A stretch of DNA of 64,000 nucleotides from Catalinimonas alkaloidigena (GTDB taxonomy: Bacteria > Bacteroidota > Bacteroidia > Cytophagales > Flexibacteraceae): the NCBI RefSeq assembly GCF_900100765.1, contig NZ_FNFO01000009.1:62001-126000 (forward strand), read 5' to 3'. The position numbers were made by a program, and so were the translations under genes. Shown here in pieces: positions 27,128 through 37,400 of this stretch (the first letter of the stretch is position 1; the number at the start of each line of letters is the position of its first letter). Below the pieces are notes generated by a model. It saw only the letters and a program-made list of their open reading frames with translations. It made no database searches and was not told where the DNA came from.

Positions 27128-28446
27128 GCGTGGTGAAGGGTAACGGAAGGATGTACCTGAGCGCGGGGAAGTAGGGTGGAGACGATGCCCACCACTTCGC
27201 GGACGTATTTGCGTGCGCCACCGCCACCGGCCGGTCCGTTCGTATAGAGGGCTTCTACTTCTTCGCCGATTAGTGCCGCCTGCGCTGCTGTCGTGGCCTG
27301 GCCTGCCACCCGCAACCGGATTTCGTACGGATCGGGAGGATGTCCCAGCACGGTGCGATGCACGGACGTATGCCCGATGTAATCGATGTGCAGGTCGGGA
27401 AAGTCGGCCGCCAGACGCCGCCGTATGGTTTCTCCGGCCAGTTGGGCACGGCCCAGCGCGTTGGCGCCGGCGTAGGAAATTTCTCCTTCTCCGATAAAGC
27501 CGGCGTCGTAACCAACGCTCACTTTCAACGTGTCGGGTCGGGCCTGGCCCCGTCCGCCGGAGGCTTTGATCCGGTCGGGACCGACTTCTTCCAGCCGCAC
27601 GTGCGTGAAGTCGGCGATTACGTCGGGCGTGAAATACCGGCCGGGGTCCATCACTTCGTAGAGCAGTTGTTCCTTGGCCGTGCGGAGGGTCAGTCGGCCG
27701 CCGGTGCCCGGCACTTTACTGAACAGCGCCGTGCCGTCGGCGGCCACGTCCACAAACGGATGGCCCAGCCGGTCGAAGTCAGGAATGTCTTTCTTGCCGG
27801 GGTCGGCAAAATACCCCCCGGTCAGTTGGCCGGCGCATTCCATCAGGTGTCCGATCACCGTCGCCTGCCCGATGCGTTCCGGGTCGTCGAGCGACCAGCC
27901 GAACGTATGGACCAGCGGCGCTACGAACAGAGACGGATCGGCCACTCGCCCGGTCAGAATGAGGTCGGCGTCGGTCGCCAGGGCGGGCAACAGGGCGTCG
28001 GTACCCAGGTAGGCATTGGCCGAAATCAGCGGACCGGAAGCGTGGAGGGGTTGTCCGGTTTCCAGCGCAGCTTCGGCGCCCGACAGTTGTGCAAACACAT
28101 CGTCGCCCGTCACGGCCGCGACCGTAAGGGAAAGCCCCAACTCCCGGGCGAGGGCGCACACGCGCTCGGCGGCGGCTACGGGATGGGCCGCGCCCATGTT
28201 GGTGATGATGCGGAACTTCTTTTGCTTGAGAAGCGGCAACAGCGGTCTCAGCCGACGTTCCAGCAATGGATCGTACCCTTGCGCAGGGTCATGGCGTTTG
28301 CGCTTCTGCGCCAGGGCAATCGTGCGTTCGGCGAGGCATTCCAGCACGAGGAAATCGAGGTGGCCCTGTGCGGCCAGCACCACCGCCGGTTCCAGGCGGT
28401 CGCCCGAAAAGCCGGCACCACAGCCGATGCGTATCGTGTCGTTCAT
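27124..28446 (-). CDS. AtuA-family protein (DUF1446, acyclic terpene utilisation type)
   Basis: A 440-residue cytoplasmic protein. The opening IGCGAGFSGDRLEPA and the TNMGAAHP motif are typical of the AtuA/DUF1446 family. AtuA is part of the citronellol/geraniol (acyclic terpene) degradation gene set of Pseudomonas, but homologues are widespread and often next to CoA-dependent or carboxylate-catabolic genes, so terpenes are only one possibility. It stands in a tight operon: four bases after the CitMHS transporter and overlapping its small partner. This points to metabolism of an imported carboxylate. Confidence 0.87.
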   Translation of the reverse strand: MNDTIRIGCGAGFSGDRLEPAVVLAAQGHLDFLVLECLAERTIALAQKRKRHDPAQGYDPLLERRLRPLLPLLKQKKFRIITNMGAAHPVAAAERVCALARELGLSLTVAAVTGDDVFAQLSGAEAALETGQPLHASGPLISANAYLGTDALLPALATDADLILTGRVADPSLFVAPLVHTFGWSLDDPERIGQATVIGHLMECAGQLTGGYFADPGKKDIPDFDRLGHPFVDVAADGTALFSKVPGTGGRLTLRTAKEQLLYEVMDPGRYFTPDVIADFTHVRLEEVGPDRIKASGGRGQARPDTLKVSVGYDAGFIGEGEISYAGANALGRAQLAGETIRRRLAADFPDLHIDYIGHTSVHRTVLGHPPDPYEIRLRVAGQATTAAQAALIGEEVEALYTNGPAGGGGARKYVREVVGIVSTLLPRAQVHPSVTLHHA

Positions 28447-28450
28447 AAGC

Positions 28451-29737
28451 TTAAAACGGAATGGCGCTCACCGCTATGGCGACCACCAGCATGACAAAAG
28501 TTACCAGAAACGCCAGCGGCATCGTTTTGCGTTGATGATCGCCCAGGTCGACGCCCGTCAGCCCGATCAGGAGAAAGGTAGCGCCCGTCAGCGGACTCAC
28601 CGGAAAGCCCGTGGTCATCTGCCCCAGCAGCGCCCCGCGCCCCACCGCCAGCGCCTCACCCCCGAAATGTTCCGCCGTGGTGCCCAGCAGCGGCAGCACG
28701 CCAAAGTAAAACGAATCAGGATCGAACAACAGGCTGGCCGGCATCGACACCAGCCCGGTCAGCACCGCGAGGTGATTCCCGATGGCGGGCGGGATGTGCT
28801 CCACCGCTGCGTTTGCCATGGCATCGATCATCCCCGACCCTTTCAGAATGCCCGTGAAACAACCGGCTGCCAGCAGAATGCTCGCCATGAGTAGGGCGGC
28901 TTTGGCATGGGCGTCGATTCGTTCGCGTTGTTCCTTCAGGCGGGGGTAGTTCACCGTTAGGGCCATCACAAACGCCACCATGAAAATGACATGCGGCGGG
29001 GCCAGGCCGGAAATCAGCACGCCGACGGCCGCCACGATCAACGTCAGGTTGAACCCCAGAAGCCGTGGCCGCGCGAACGGCTTGGTGGCCGGTGCCATTT
29101 CCGCGACGGTAATTGCCCGCGGCTGCGCGATCCGCCTTTGTTCCTGAATCCCTAGCCCGTAGGCCAGCCCCAGGACGGTCAGCAACCCTGTGGTGACGGG
29201 CAGGAGCAGCGGATTGAACAGTTCGGTGACGGGGACATCCAGGGCAGTGGCGGCGCGAAGCGTAGGCCCACCCCAGGGGAGTGTATTCATGGTGCCCGCA
29301 GCCAGCGCCACGATGGTGGCCAGCGTGGTGCGGCGCATGCCCAGCGCGTCGTACAACGGCAACAGCGCCGGAATGGTCACCAGAAACGTCACGGCCCCCG
29401 AGCCGTCCAGGTGTACCAGCATGGCGAGCAGCGCCGTAACCAGCGTAATGCGGGGTGGATGGTGGCCCGCCGCCCGCAACAGCCGCGCGATGATCGGGTC
29501 GAAGGTACCTGCGTCCATCAGAATCCCGAAGAAAAGAATGGCGAAGATGAACATCACCGCCGTCGGAGCGATGGTCTGGATGCCTTCGGTCATGAACGCG
29601 GGCAGTTCGCTGGCAAAGCCTCCCGCCAAGGCGGTGGCAATCGGCACCGCGATCAGGGCCACCACCGGCGACACAATCCGGGCCATGACCAGCACCAGCA
29701 GCAACACGATGGTAAGCAATCCGAGGAAGGCAAGCAT
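28451..29737 (-). CDS. CitMHS-type carboxylate/proton symporter
   Basis: A 428-residue integral membrane protein with about 12 hydrophobic helices. The MLAFLGLLTIVLLLVLVMAR start and the family motifs LVHLDGSGAVTFLVTIPALLPLY and ASLLFDPDSFYFGVLPLL identify the citrate-Mg2+:H+/CitMHS group of the ion transporter superfamily, which imports citrate and related carboxylates. I place the start at 29737; an upstream in-frame extension of 43 residues is polar and would run into the neighbouring esterase gene. The stop-to-start gap to AtuA is four bases. The likely substrate is the acid released by the two esterases encoded just upstream. Confidence 0.85.
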   Translation of the reverse strand: MLAFLGLLTIVLLLVLVMARIVSPVVALIAVPIATALAGGFASELPAFMTEGIQTIAPTAVMFIFAILFFGILMDAGTFDPIIARLLRAAGHHPPRITLVTALLAMLVHLDGSGAVTFLVTIPALLPLYDALGMRRTTLATIVALAAGTMNTLPWGGPTLRAATALDVPVTELFNPLLLPVTTGLLTVLGLAYGLGIQEQRRIAQPRAITVAEMAPATKPFARPRLLGFNLTLIVAAVGVLISGLAPPHVIFMVAFVMALTVNYPRLKEQRERIDAHAKAALLMASILLAAGCFTGILKGSGMIDAMANAAVEHIPPAIGNHLAVLTGLVSMPASLLFDPDSFYFGVLPLLGTTAEHFGGEALAVGRGALLGQMTTGFPVSPLTGATFLLIGLTGVDLGDHQRKTMPLAFLVTFVMLVVAIAVSAIPF

Positions 29738-29745
29738 GCTGCAGA

Positions 29746-31287
29746 TCAGGGCGTGGGTAGATGCGATTGGAGGAAGTCGAGGGTGGCGGCATCGGGAAGC
29801 GGTTTGGCAGATGGCGCCACGCCCAGGTCCATAATCTGTTGTGTTTTTCTCGTGTAGGCCGGCCACGCAGGCAGTCCGGCGCCGTTCGGGTTGCCGGTTT
29901 TGATGAAATTCGTCCAGTAGGACGACATGGTCTCGGCCAATTGACGGTCGACCGGCTCCCAGGGTCGGTTCACGAAGCGCAGGTTATCGTATGCGTAAGG
30001 CACTTCACCCGTATGAAAGGCCCCGTACTTGACGTACTCGCCGGTGGCTGGCACTTTCCGCGTAAAGCGATAGACGTAGACCGGCCGCTCCCGGTCGCTC
30101 GCGACATTGGCCCACGTATAATTCTGCGCGCCGAAAATCAGATCGCGAGACAAGGCGAGTTGCGAGGCAGCCGCTTCGTCGTCGGTGGTGGCGGGATAGA
30201 ACTGGAGAAACGTAGTCGCCTCGGTCCCGTACTGTTCTTCGGCCTGTTGGCGGAAATCGGCCGCGTTCTTGATGGGACCGAACAGCAAACCTTCGTCTTG
30301 GTTCCAGCCGGTGAGCAACGTCACGGGGTTCTCGTGTCCGCCCGCAAAAATCGCGGCGATGGGCTCGGGCAGCACGTACCCGTCGATGATCGGGCCGCGC
30401 ACGGACTGGGGCTGTTGCAACAGGGTAGCGGCCGGTACCTTTCGCAGGGCCGCGAGCGACGACGCCGAGACCGCCTGCGCAACTTGCTGGCCCGCTGCTT
30501 CGGCCTGGGCCAGCGTGGCGCTGCCCCGCGAAAAGTTGGCACCGCTCTGGGCAATGGCTTTGGTAAACAGGCCGCGCGCCAGCGGCGACGCCACCAGACC
30601 GTTGACGCTCATCGACCCCGCCGACTGGCCCGCAATGGTGACGTTGGCCGGATCGCCCCCGAACCGCGCGATGTTGCGCTGCACCCAGTGTAGCCCCGCG
30701 ATCTGATCCATCAGGCCGTAGTTGCCGGAGGCCCCATGCCCCGATTCTTTGGTGAGGTCGGGGTGGGCAAAAAAGCCGAAGTGGCCGACGCGGTAGTTGA
30801 GGCTCACGAACACGATTCCCTTCTTCGCCATCGCTTCGCCGTCGTAGATCGGCACAGCACTGCCGCCACTCGAAAACCCACCGCCGTAGATCCAGACCAG
30901 CACCGGCCGCTTTTCGTCGGCCGATTGCGCGCCGGTCCAGACGTTCAGGTAGAGACAATCTTCCGAAATGGGCTCTTTCGGAATGAGAAATTCTTCCGAC
31001 CACATGCTGAACGGAGCCGGCGCGCCCTGCATCGGACTGGGACCAAACTGGGTACAGGCCCGCACGCCTTTCCAGGCGGGAGCGGGTTGCGGTGCTTTCC
31101 AGCGCAGTTCGCCTACGGGCGGAGCCGCGAACGGAATGCCCTTGAAAATCCGGATGGAGCCGTCGGCGTTGGTGGTGCCGGAAATCAGTCCCGCATCGGT
31201 TTTAACAGGCTTCAGGTCGTACGTCGGGGGCGCTGCGCTGAACAGACTCAGCAACAGCAGGGTGCAGAGGTAGGTGGGAAACGTCAT
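29746..31287 (-). CDS. Secreted type-B carboxylesterase
   Basis: A 513-residue esterase of the alpha/beta-hydrolase type-B family. After a signal peptide (MTFPTYLCTLLLLSLFSAA) it has the oxyanion segment WIYGGGFSSGG, EDCLYLNVW, and the nucleophile elbow GQSAGSMS with Ser222. Start at 31287: this ATG overlaps the previous gene's stop (ATGA) and begins the signal peptide, whereas the longer frame adds 26 non-hydrophobic residues. It would cleave carboxylic esters in the periplasm. It is the second gene of the operon, eight bases before the transporter. Confidence 0.92.
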   Translation of the reverse strand: MTFPTYLCTLLLLSLFSAAPPTYDLKPVKTDAGLISGTTNADGSIRIFKGIPFAAPPVGELRWKAPQPAPAWKGVRACTQFGPSPMQGAPAPFSMWSEEFLIPKEPISEDCLYLNVWTGAQSADEKRPVLVWIYGGGFSSGGSAVPIYDGEAMAKKGIVFVSLNYRVGHFGFFAHPDLTKESGHGASGNYGLMDQIAGLHWVQRNIARFGGDPANVTIAGQSAGSMSVNGLVASPLARGLFTKAIAQSGANFSRGSATLAQAEAAGQQVAQAVSASSLAALRKVPAATLLQQPQSVRGPIIDGYVLPEPIAAIFAGGHENPVTLLTGWNQDEGLLFGPIKNAADFRQQAEEQYGTEATTFLQFYPATTDDEAAASQLALSRDLIFGAQNYTWANVASDRERPVYVYRFTRKVPATGEYVKYGAFHTGEVPYAYDNLRFVNRPWEPVDRQLAETMSSYWTNFIKTGNPNGAGLPAWPAYTRKTQQIMDLGVAPSAKPLPDAATLDFLQSHLPTP

Positions 31288-32159
31288 AGGGTTACGCCGT
31301 TGGTGTGAAGAACCTGGTAGAGGAAAAGTACCTGGTAGGGCAGCGCATTTTGCCAGTAGGCCCACGTATGTGCGCCGGGCCGTTCGGTGTAGTCGTGGGG
31401 AACGCCGTTTTCCAGCAGCAGCTGGTGCAGGGCCCGGTTGGTGTCGATCAGAAAGTCGTCGACGCCACAGTCGAAAATCAGGTGCAGGTCGCTGGCTTTG
31501 AAGCGATCGAGGCGTCCTGCGGCCGTGTACTCCGGGTACGGCCGCAGTGTATCTTGGGGCGGTCCCAGCAGCTTCGCGAAGTTCTGAGCGCGCGACTGGG
31601 CAAATTCGGCCGGTACTTGCCAGGTGCGGGTGTCGATGTTCATCACGCCACTCATGCTACCGGCCGCGCAGTACAACTCCGGGTGTTGCGTGGCGAGGTA
31701 AAACGCCCCGTGGCCGCCCATCGAGAGTCCGGCGATCACCCGCCCCTTGCGGTCGCGCACCGTGCGGTAAGTGGCGTCGATCGTGGCGATCACTTCTTGC
31801 GTGAGGTGCGTCTCGAACTGACTGGTCGGGTCCTGCGGACTGTCGAAGTAATAGCTGGTCGGGTTGCCGTCGGGCATCACGATGATCAGGTGGTACTGGT
31901 CGGCCAGCCGGTGCAGGAGGGTGGGGTCGGGCGTTTTGCTGAGCCAGTCGCGGTAGCTGCCGGTGCCGCCGTGCAACAGATACAGCACCGGAAACGATTG
32001 TTTCTTGGCTTTCTGATACAAATCCGGCACCACCACGGCGGCCCGCAGGGTGCGGTGCATCGCGGCACTGGGTACGTCGAGCGTATCGACCCGGGCGGCC
32101 CCGGCGCATAAGCTCGTGAGCGTGAAAACTACCGTCAGGCAGTAGCGGAGAAACAACAT
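31284..32159 (-). CDS. Secreted esterase (esterase D/feruloyl-esterase-like)
   Basis: A 291-residue alpha/beta hydrolase. The signal peptide is MLFLRYCLTVVFTLTSLCAG. Catalytic features are LYLLHGGTGSYRDW (oxyanion), GLSMGGHGAFYLA (nucleophile elbow), DCGVDDFL (acid) and GAHTWAYW (histidine), the pattern of the esterase D/Fes family that includes feruloyl and acetylxylan esterases and mycolyltransferase-like enzymes. The start at 32159 is chosen because an upstream extension of 46 residues lacks a better signal. It is the first gene of a five-gene operon ending with AtuA's partner. Confidence 0.87.
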   Translation of the reverse strand: MLFLRYCLTVVFTLTSLCAGAARVDTLDVPSAAMHRTLRAAVVVPDLYQKAKKQSFPVLYLLHGGTGSYRDWLSKTPDPTLLHRLADQYHLIIVMPDGNPTSYYFDSPQDPTSQFETHLTQEVIATIDATYRTVRDRKGRVIAGLSMGGHGAFYLATQHPELYCAAGSMSGVMNIDTRTWQVPAEFAQSRAQNFAKLLGPPQDTLRPYPEYTAAGRLDRFKASDLHLIFDCGVDDFLIDTNRALHQLLLENGVPHDYTERPGAHTWAYWQNALPYQVLFLYQVLHTNGVTL

Positions 32160-32243
32160 ACGGAACTTTAATGAGACGTGTACGTGGTGGCGACCGAGCC
32201 GGGACGTAAGGCCAATTCGGTGGGAATGGGCGGACTGTACGGT

Positions 32244-32266
32244 TATTGTCGCAGAAAGAGACAATA
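32244..32266. promoter_or_regulatory. Inverted repeat upstream of the esterase-AtuA operon
   Basis: TATTGTC (32244-32250) and GACAATA (32260-32266) form a perfect seven-base inverted repeat with nine bases between. It stands 85 bases before the first gene, where an operator would be expected; no TAnnTTTG box was found near it. It could equally be a terminator-like hairpin in the 3' end of the leftward sigma-factor gene's surroundings. Confidence 0.4.
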
Positions 32267-32336
32267 GTAAAAAAGATCGCAGGAACTTCCAAACCACCGG
32301 TGGGGAGGAGTCGCGTACGGGCGGAAGAAGAACGGG

Positions 32337-32936
32337 TTAAGGATGGCCCAGCCAGTAGGACAGCAGTGCCAGCGTATAGACGCTTTCGTAAGGTTTAAAC
32401 TTCTCGCGGATCGTCTTCAGGGCTTTGTGCAAATGGTTTTCGATGTTGCTTTTGCTGGTGTTGAGGAGTTGGGCAATCTCCGAATTGCTTTTGCCTTCGA
32501 CCCGACTCAGGAGAAACACCTGCCGCCGGATGGGGGGAAGGGTCGCATAAATTTCTTCAAGAAGCGCGACCACTTCCTGGTAGGCAAGGGCCTCTTCCGT
32601 GCAACTGCTCGTAGGAATGCCGGCCGCCACCACGTACTGTCTGAAGGCTTGCTCGTAGACGCGGTGGCGCGCCTTGTTGTAGACCAGATGCCGGGCGATG
32701 CGGTACAGGTAGCCGTCGAAGTTCAGGGTAGCATCCAGCGTATGTCGCCGTTCCCAGACCTTCAGAAAAACCTCCTGCACAATTTCTTCGGCTTCTTCCC
32801 GCTGCCGGACCAGGTGCAGGGCAAACGCGTACAGTTGGGGCTCGAAGTGGTGGTATAGGGTGCGAAAGGCGGCCACATCGTCTCCCCGGAGTGCGGCGAA
32901 CGTGGTGGCCAGGCATAGGGTGTTTTGGGCCTTCAT
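32337..32936 (-). CDS. ECF sigma factor (FecI-like, Bacteroidota RpoE type)
   Basis: A 199-residue sigma-70 family protein. Region 2 is FRTLYHHFEPQLYAFAL followed by EEAEEIVQEVFLKVWERR; region 4 is LPPIRRQVFLLSRVEGKSNSEIAQLL with KSNIENHLHKALKTI. It lacks regions 1 and 3, as ECF factors do. The start at 32936 gives the usual length; the longer frame adds 37 unlikely residues. It is divergent from the FecR gene at 33325, whereas these genes usually lie in the same direction. It should direct transcription of the fecR-susC-susD set when released by the FecR pathway. Confidence 0.93.
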   Translation of the reverse strand: MKAQNTLCLATTFAALRGDDVAAFRTLYHHFEPQLYAFALHLVRQREEAEEIVQEVFLKVWERRHTLDATLNFDGYLYRIARHLVYNKARHRVYEQAFRQYVVAAGIPTSSCTEEALAYQEVVALLEEIYATLPPIRRQVFLLSRVEGKSNSEIAQLLNTSKSNIENHLHKALKTIREKFKPYESVYTLALLSYWLGHP

Positions 32937-33324
32937 GGTGGTGAAAAGGCTAATGGTGGTTGTCCGGCAGGCGTACACCAGCCGGTAAAAGCAACGGATA
33001 GCTGTCGGCAGCAGCAAGGCAGCGCGAGGCGTGGGACGAAGCCACAACTCACGTCACCCGAACCCGGGCGCGTGTCTGTGCGCACCCCAGGCAAGACAAA
33101 GGCAACCCGGCAGAAAGATGTAGAAAAAGCGTAAGTGGTGCGGACGTACGACGCACATCAAACCGGCCTTTTCCTGAGCAGCGCAGTGTCAGGTTTCCGC
33201 TCAAAGTAGGAAAAAAATCATAGCAAACAGAAAAATCACCTTTCAATAAAATTTTTTTCGCGGGCGAGGTGGTGCGTTGCTCGGGTTGCGTGTAGTACCG
33301 GTACCTGACCCGAAAACCGCGCCC
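32937..33324. other. Divergent regulatory region between sigma factor and FecR
   Basis: A 388-base gap with an A+T-rich core at about 33205-33260. A partly symmetrical element, GTGCG...CGCAC with CGTACG in the centre, lies at 33138-33156. No consensus -33/-7 pair is evident in either direction, which would fit an ECF-dependent promoter. Confidence 0.45.
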
Positions 33325-34365
33325 ATGAACCGTGCCCTACTCGACAAGTTTTACCGAGGCGAATGCTCTCCGGAAGAGGTGCGGCAGGTCGTGGCCTGGT
33401 TCCGGACGAACGAACTGAGCCCGGAACAGGAGCCGGACTTCCGGGCGCTGTGGGAAGAGGCCGGACAACACCCACCCGACGCGCACGATGCCGACCGCCT
33501 TTTCCGGCAGATCGCCGACCAGCTGCCTCCGCCAGGGGAGAAGCGCATGAGCGGTAAAAGGCGCCGTTTGCCTGCCCCGGCAGTCTGGTGGAAAGTTGCG
33601 GCGGTGCTGGTGCCGCTTTGTGTGCTGGGAGCGCTCGTGCTGTGGCAGCCCTGGCGTAACCCGGCCGACGTGGCGTATCGTTCGGCTGCAACCGCGCCGG
33701 GCGAGCGGAAAACGGTCCACCTGCCCGATGGGTCGGTTGTTTTTCTGCACGGCAACAGCCGCATCACCTATCCCGAGACCTTTACCACCGGTACCCGCGC
33801 GATCGAACTGCAGGGCGAGGCGTTTTTCGAAGTGGCCAAAGACAGCCTGCATCCGTTCGTGGTGCAGTCCGGCGCCATTGCCACCCGCGCGTTGGGCACC
33901 TCGTTCAACATCCGCTACCGACCGAACGATGGCCTGACGACCGTAGCGCTGGCTACAGGCGTGGTGCAGATCGAAGCCGATGCGTCGGGCACCGCCCAAC
34001 CGTTGACGCGGCTGGTGCCTGGGCAGCAGCTGGCGTTCCAGCGGGAGGCACAGCGCTATGCCGTCAGTCCGTTCGACGCCCGCGAAGTGCTGGGCTGGAT
34101 GGACGGCGTGCTCTACTTCCGGAATGCCGGCCGGGCCCAGGTGCTCCGCAAACTGGAAGACTGGTACGGCGTCGAGATCGACGTGGCGTCGGCAGATCAG
34201 GCACACGAAGACTGGAACTATACCGGCGAATACACCCACGAAACGCTCGATAAGGTGCTGGAAGGCATTGGCTTCGTGAAAGGATTCACGTTTGAGCGCA
34301 CGGGCCACCACATTCAACTCATTTTCCACCCATCACAGCACGCCATGCCACAGAACCCGGACTAA
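33325..34365 (+). CDS. FecR-family anti-sigma regulator
   Basis: A 346-residue inner-membrane protein. The N-terminal cytoplasmic part (residues 1-85) would bind the sigma factor; one membrane helix follows at about 92-112 (VAAVLVPLCVLGALVLW). The periplasmic FecR domain has ERKTVHLPDGSVVFLHGNSRI and ELQGEAFFEVAKD, and a C-terminal DUF4974-type region contains the GWMDGVLYFRN motif. It relays the state of the downstream STN-type SusC to the divergent ECF sigma factor. I start at the ATG at 33325; the frame is open 16 residues further upstream, but without a sensible start. Confidence 0.93.
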   Translation: MNRALLDKFYRGECSPEEVRQVVAWFRTNELSPEQEPDFRALWEEAGQHPPDAHDADRLFRQIADQLPPPGEKRMSGKRRRLPAPAVWWKVAAVLVPLCVLGALVLWQPWRNPADVAYRSAATAPGERKTVHLPDGSVVFLHGNSRITYPETFTTGTRAIELQGEAFFEVAKDSLHPFVVQSGAIATRALGTSFNIRYRPNDGLTTVALATGVVQIEADASGTAQPLTRLVPGQQLAFQREAQRYAVSPFDAREVLGWMDGVLYFRNAGRAQVLRKLEDWYGVEIDVASADQAHEDWNYTGEYTHETLDKVLEGIGFVKGFTFERTGHHIQLIFHPSQHAMPQNPD

Positions 34366-34372
34366 ACCACCC

Positions 34373-34399
34373 GGGGCGCACTCACCTACCAAGCGCCCC
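34373..34399 (+). other. Intergenic hairpin between FecR and SusC genes
   Basis: GGGGCGC (34373-34379) and GCGCCCC (34393-34399) are perfect arms with a 13-base loop. There is no T-run, so full termination is unlikely; it may reduce read-through or protect mRNA ends. Confidence 0.5.
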
Positions 34400-34485
34400 G
34401 CCCGCCCTTCGCCTCGCGGTTTCTACCGATCCCTACTCAGGAACTCAGGGGCACCCCAATTCAAACAAATCAACCGTACCTCTGT

Positions 34486-37400
34486 ATGAACCACCACCTT
34501 TACCTCTCATGCTCCGGGCGCGTCGTCGCCTGCCTGTTGGCGTGGGCGCTGCTGATGCCCGCCTTTGTGGTGCGGGCCGCAGACCGACCCGTGCAAGAAG
34601 CTGACATCCAGAACGCGAAGGTTACGCTTTCGCTCACCCAGGCTACGCTACGGGAATTCATCAAAAGTGTAGAGTCGCAAACCTCCCTGCGGTTTACGTA
34701 CGACGAAAAAGAACTGAAAACCGCCCGTCCCATCACCGTCACGGCCAAAAACGAATCGCTCAGCAAAGTGCTGGCGCGCATCACGGCCGAAACCGGGCTG
34801 GAGTTCAAGCTCATCAACAACAACATCCACATCCGGCTGGCCAGCGTCCCCCGGGCGTCGGAAGAGCGCCTGCCGCCAACCGGGCTGGACGTTACTGCCA
34901 CCATTACCGGGCGCGTCACCGACCCGAGCGGGGCGGGCATTCCGGGCGTGAGCATTGTGGTGAAAGAGACCAGCAAAGGCACCATCACCGACGCCGCAGG
35001 CCAGTACGCTATCGACGCGGAAGCCAACGACGTGCTGGTGTTTTCGTTCATCGGGTTTACAACGCGGGAGATCACGGTCGGCAACCAGACGAAGATCGAC
35101 GTGGTGATGGAAGAAAACGTGCAGGCCCTGAGCGAAGTGGTGGTAACGGCGCTGGGCATCAAGCGGGAAGCCAAGAAGCTGGGCTACGCCACCTCTACGG
35201 TCGATACCCAGGAACTGCTCAGCAGCCGCTCGCCGAACGTGGGGACAAACCTGGTCGGCAAAGTTGCCGGACTGAACGTACAGGCACCGCCCACAGGTCC
35301 GGGTGGTTCTGCCAAGATCCGCATCCGGGGGCAGTCGTCGTTCGGCGGCAACAATTCACCCCTGATCGTGGTCAACGGTGTGCCCATCAACAACACACCC
35401 GGCGGGCTGGGCAACGGCGCGGGGAAAGGATTTGCCGGTGAGGCCAAGTCGGACAACGGCGACGGCTTGCAGAGCATCAACCCCGAAGACATCGAGTCGA
35501 TGACCGTGCTGAAGGGCGCGGCCGCCGCGGCACTGTACGGCTTCCGGGCGAAAGATGGCGCCATCCTCATCACCACCAAATCGGGAACGAATCAGACGGG
35601 CATCGGCATCACCATTTCGTCGACCGTTCAGGCCGACCGGGCGCTGGACTTTACCGACTTTCAGTACGAGTACGGGCAGGGTGAAGGGGGCGTGCGCCCG
35701 CAGAGCGTGAGCGACGCCCGCTCGTCGGGCGTGTGGAGTTTCGGCGAACGATTCGACGGCCAGCCCACGTGGCAGGTCGACGGGCAGCAGCACCCGTACG
35801 TGCCGTTCGAAGACCGGACGCACGCGTTCTACCGCACCGGCCTCATGACGCAAAACAGCGTGGCCCTGGCCGGGGGCACCGACAAAGGGAGCTTTCGCGT
35901 TTCGTTCGCCAACAACGACGCGCAGGGCATCATCCCCAATTCCGGCTTTACGCGCCGGTCGATCAACCTGGGGCTGAACTACAACCTGACCGACAAGCTT
36001 TCCACCAGCGTCAACGTCAACTACTCGAACGAGTACAACAAGAACCCACCGGTGGTCTCGCAACAGGATTACAACATCAACTCCACGCTCTACACCCTGG
36101 CCAACAGCATCGACCCCCGCTGGATGGAAAGCGCCTACAAAGATCCGGTGACGGGCAACGAGATCAACCCGGCGCGCTTCACCAACCGGACCAACATGTA
36201 CTGGTCGATCAACGAGCGTTTCGAAAACCGGAAGCGCGACCGCCTGTTCGGCAACGCCGCCCTGCGCTACCAGTTTACGCCCTGGCTCTACGCCCAGGGG
36301 CGCGTCGGACAGGATTTCTTCGCGATTACCTACGAAGTGAACCGCCCGACCGGCACGGCCTTCCTGCCGCCGCCGCCTTCGGGCTTCAACGGCAATTATT
36401 ACCAGAACAACGAGACGTTCCGCGAACTGAATATGGACTTCCTGATCGGGGCCAACCACGCGTTCGGGGCGTTCAGCATCGACGCGACGTTCGGCGGCAA
36501 CACCATGGACCAGACGGGCCAGACGCTGAGCACGTCGGTGACCAACTTCTTTGTGCGCGACCTGTACACCATCAACAACGGGCAGATCAAAGAACCCGGC
36601 TACACCTACTTCCGCAAGCGCGTCAACTCGCTGTACGGAACCGTCGATCTGGGCTGGCACGAGTTTCTGTTTCTGAACCTGACGGGCCGCAACGACTGGT
36701 TCTCGACCCTGAACCCGAATTCCAACAGCTACCTCTACCCGTCGGTGAGCACCAGCTTTGTGTTCAGCCAGGCCCTGACGCTGCCCAACTGGATCAGCTT
36801 CGGCAAACTGCGGGCGGCCTACGCGGAGGTGGGCGGCGACACCGATCCGTACACCAACCAGCTGTTCTACACGCTGAACAACAACACGCTGAACGGCATT
36901 CCGTTGGGCAGCATTTCGGGCACGGTCAGCCCCAACCCGAACCTGCGTCCGCTGAAGGTGAAAGAGCTGGAAGTGGGGCTGGAACTGAGTTTGTGGAGCA
37001 ACCGGGTTAACCTGAACCTGTCGGCCTACAACAAGAATACGGAAGACGAAATCCTGAACGTCGACATTTCGAACGCATCCGGCTTCGGGCAGACCAAGGT
37101 CAACGTCGGCCGCCTGCGGAACCAGGGCGTGGAAATGCTGCTGAGCGTGTTGCCCGTGCGCAACGACAAGCTCTCGTGGGAGACGGCCCTGAACTTCACT
37201 TACAACAAGAGCGAGGTGCTGGAGCTGGCCAACAACCAGCAGCGCATCGACGTAGGCACCGGCGAATTCATCGGCATTGTGTCGCACGAAGTGGGCAAGC
37301 CGCTGGCCTCGTTGCGGGGCGTGGATTTCCGGCGCGACGCCAACGGCAACGTGGTGACGTCGGACGGGCGGATGCTGGGCGGCGAACTGGTGACGTACGG

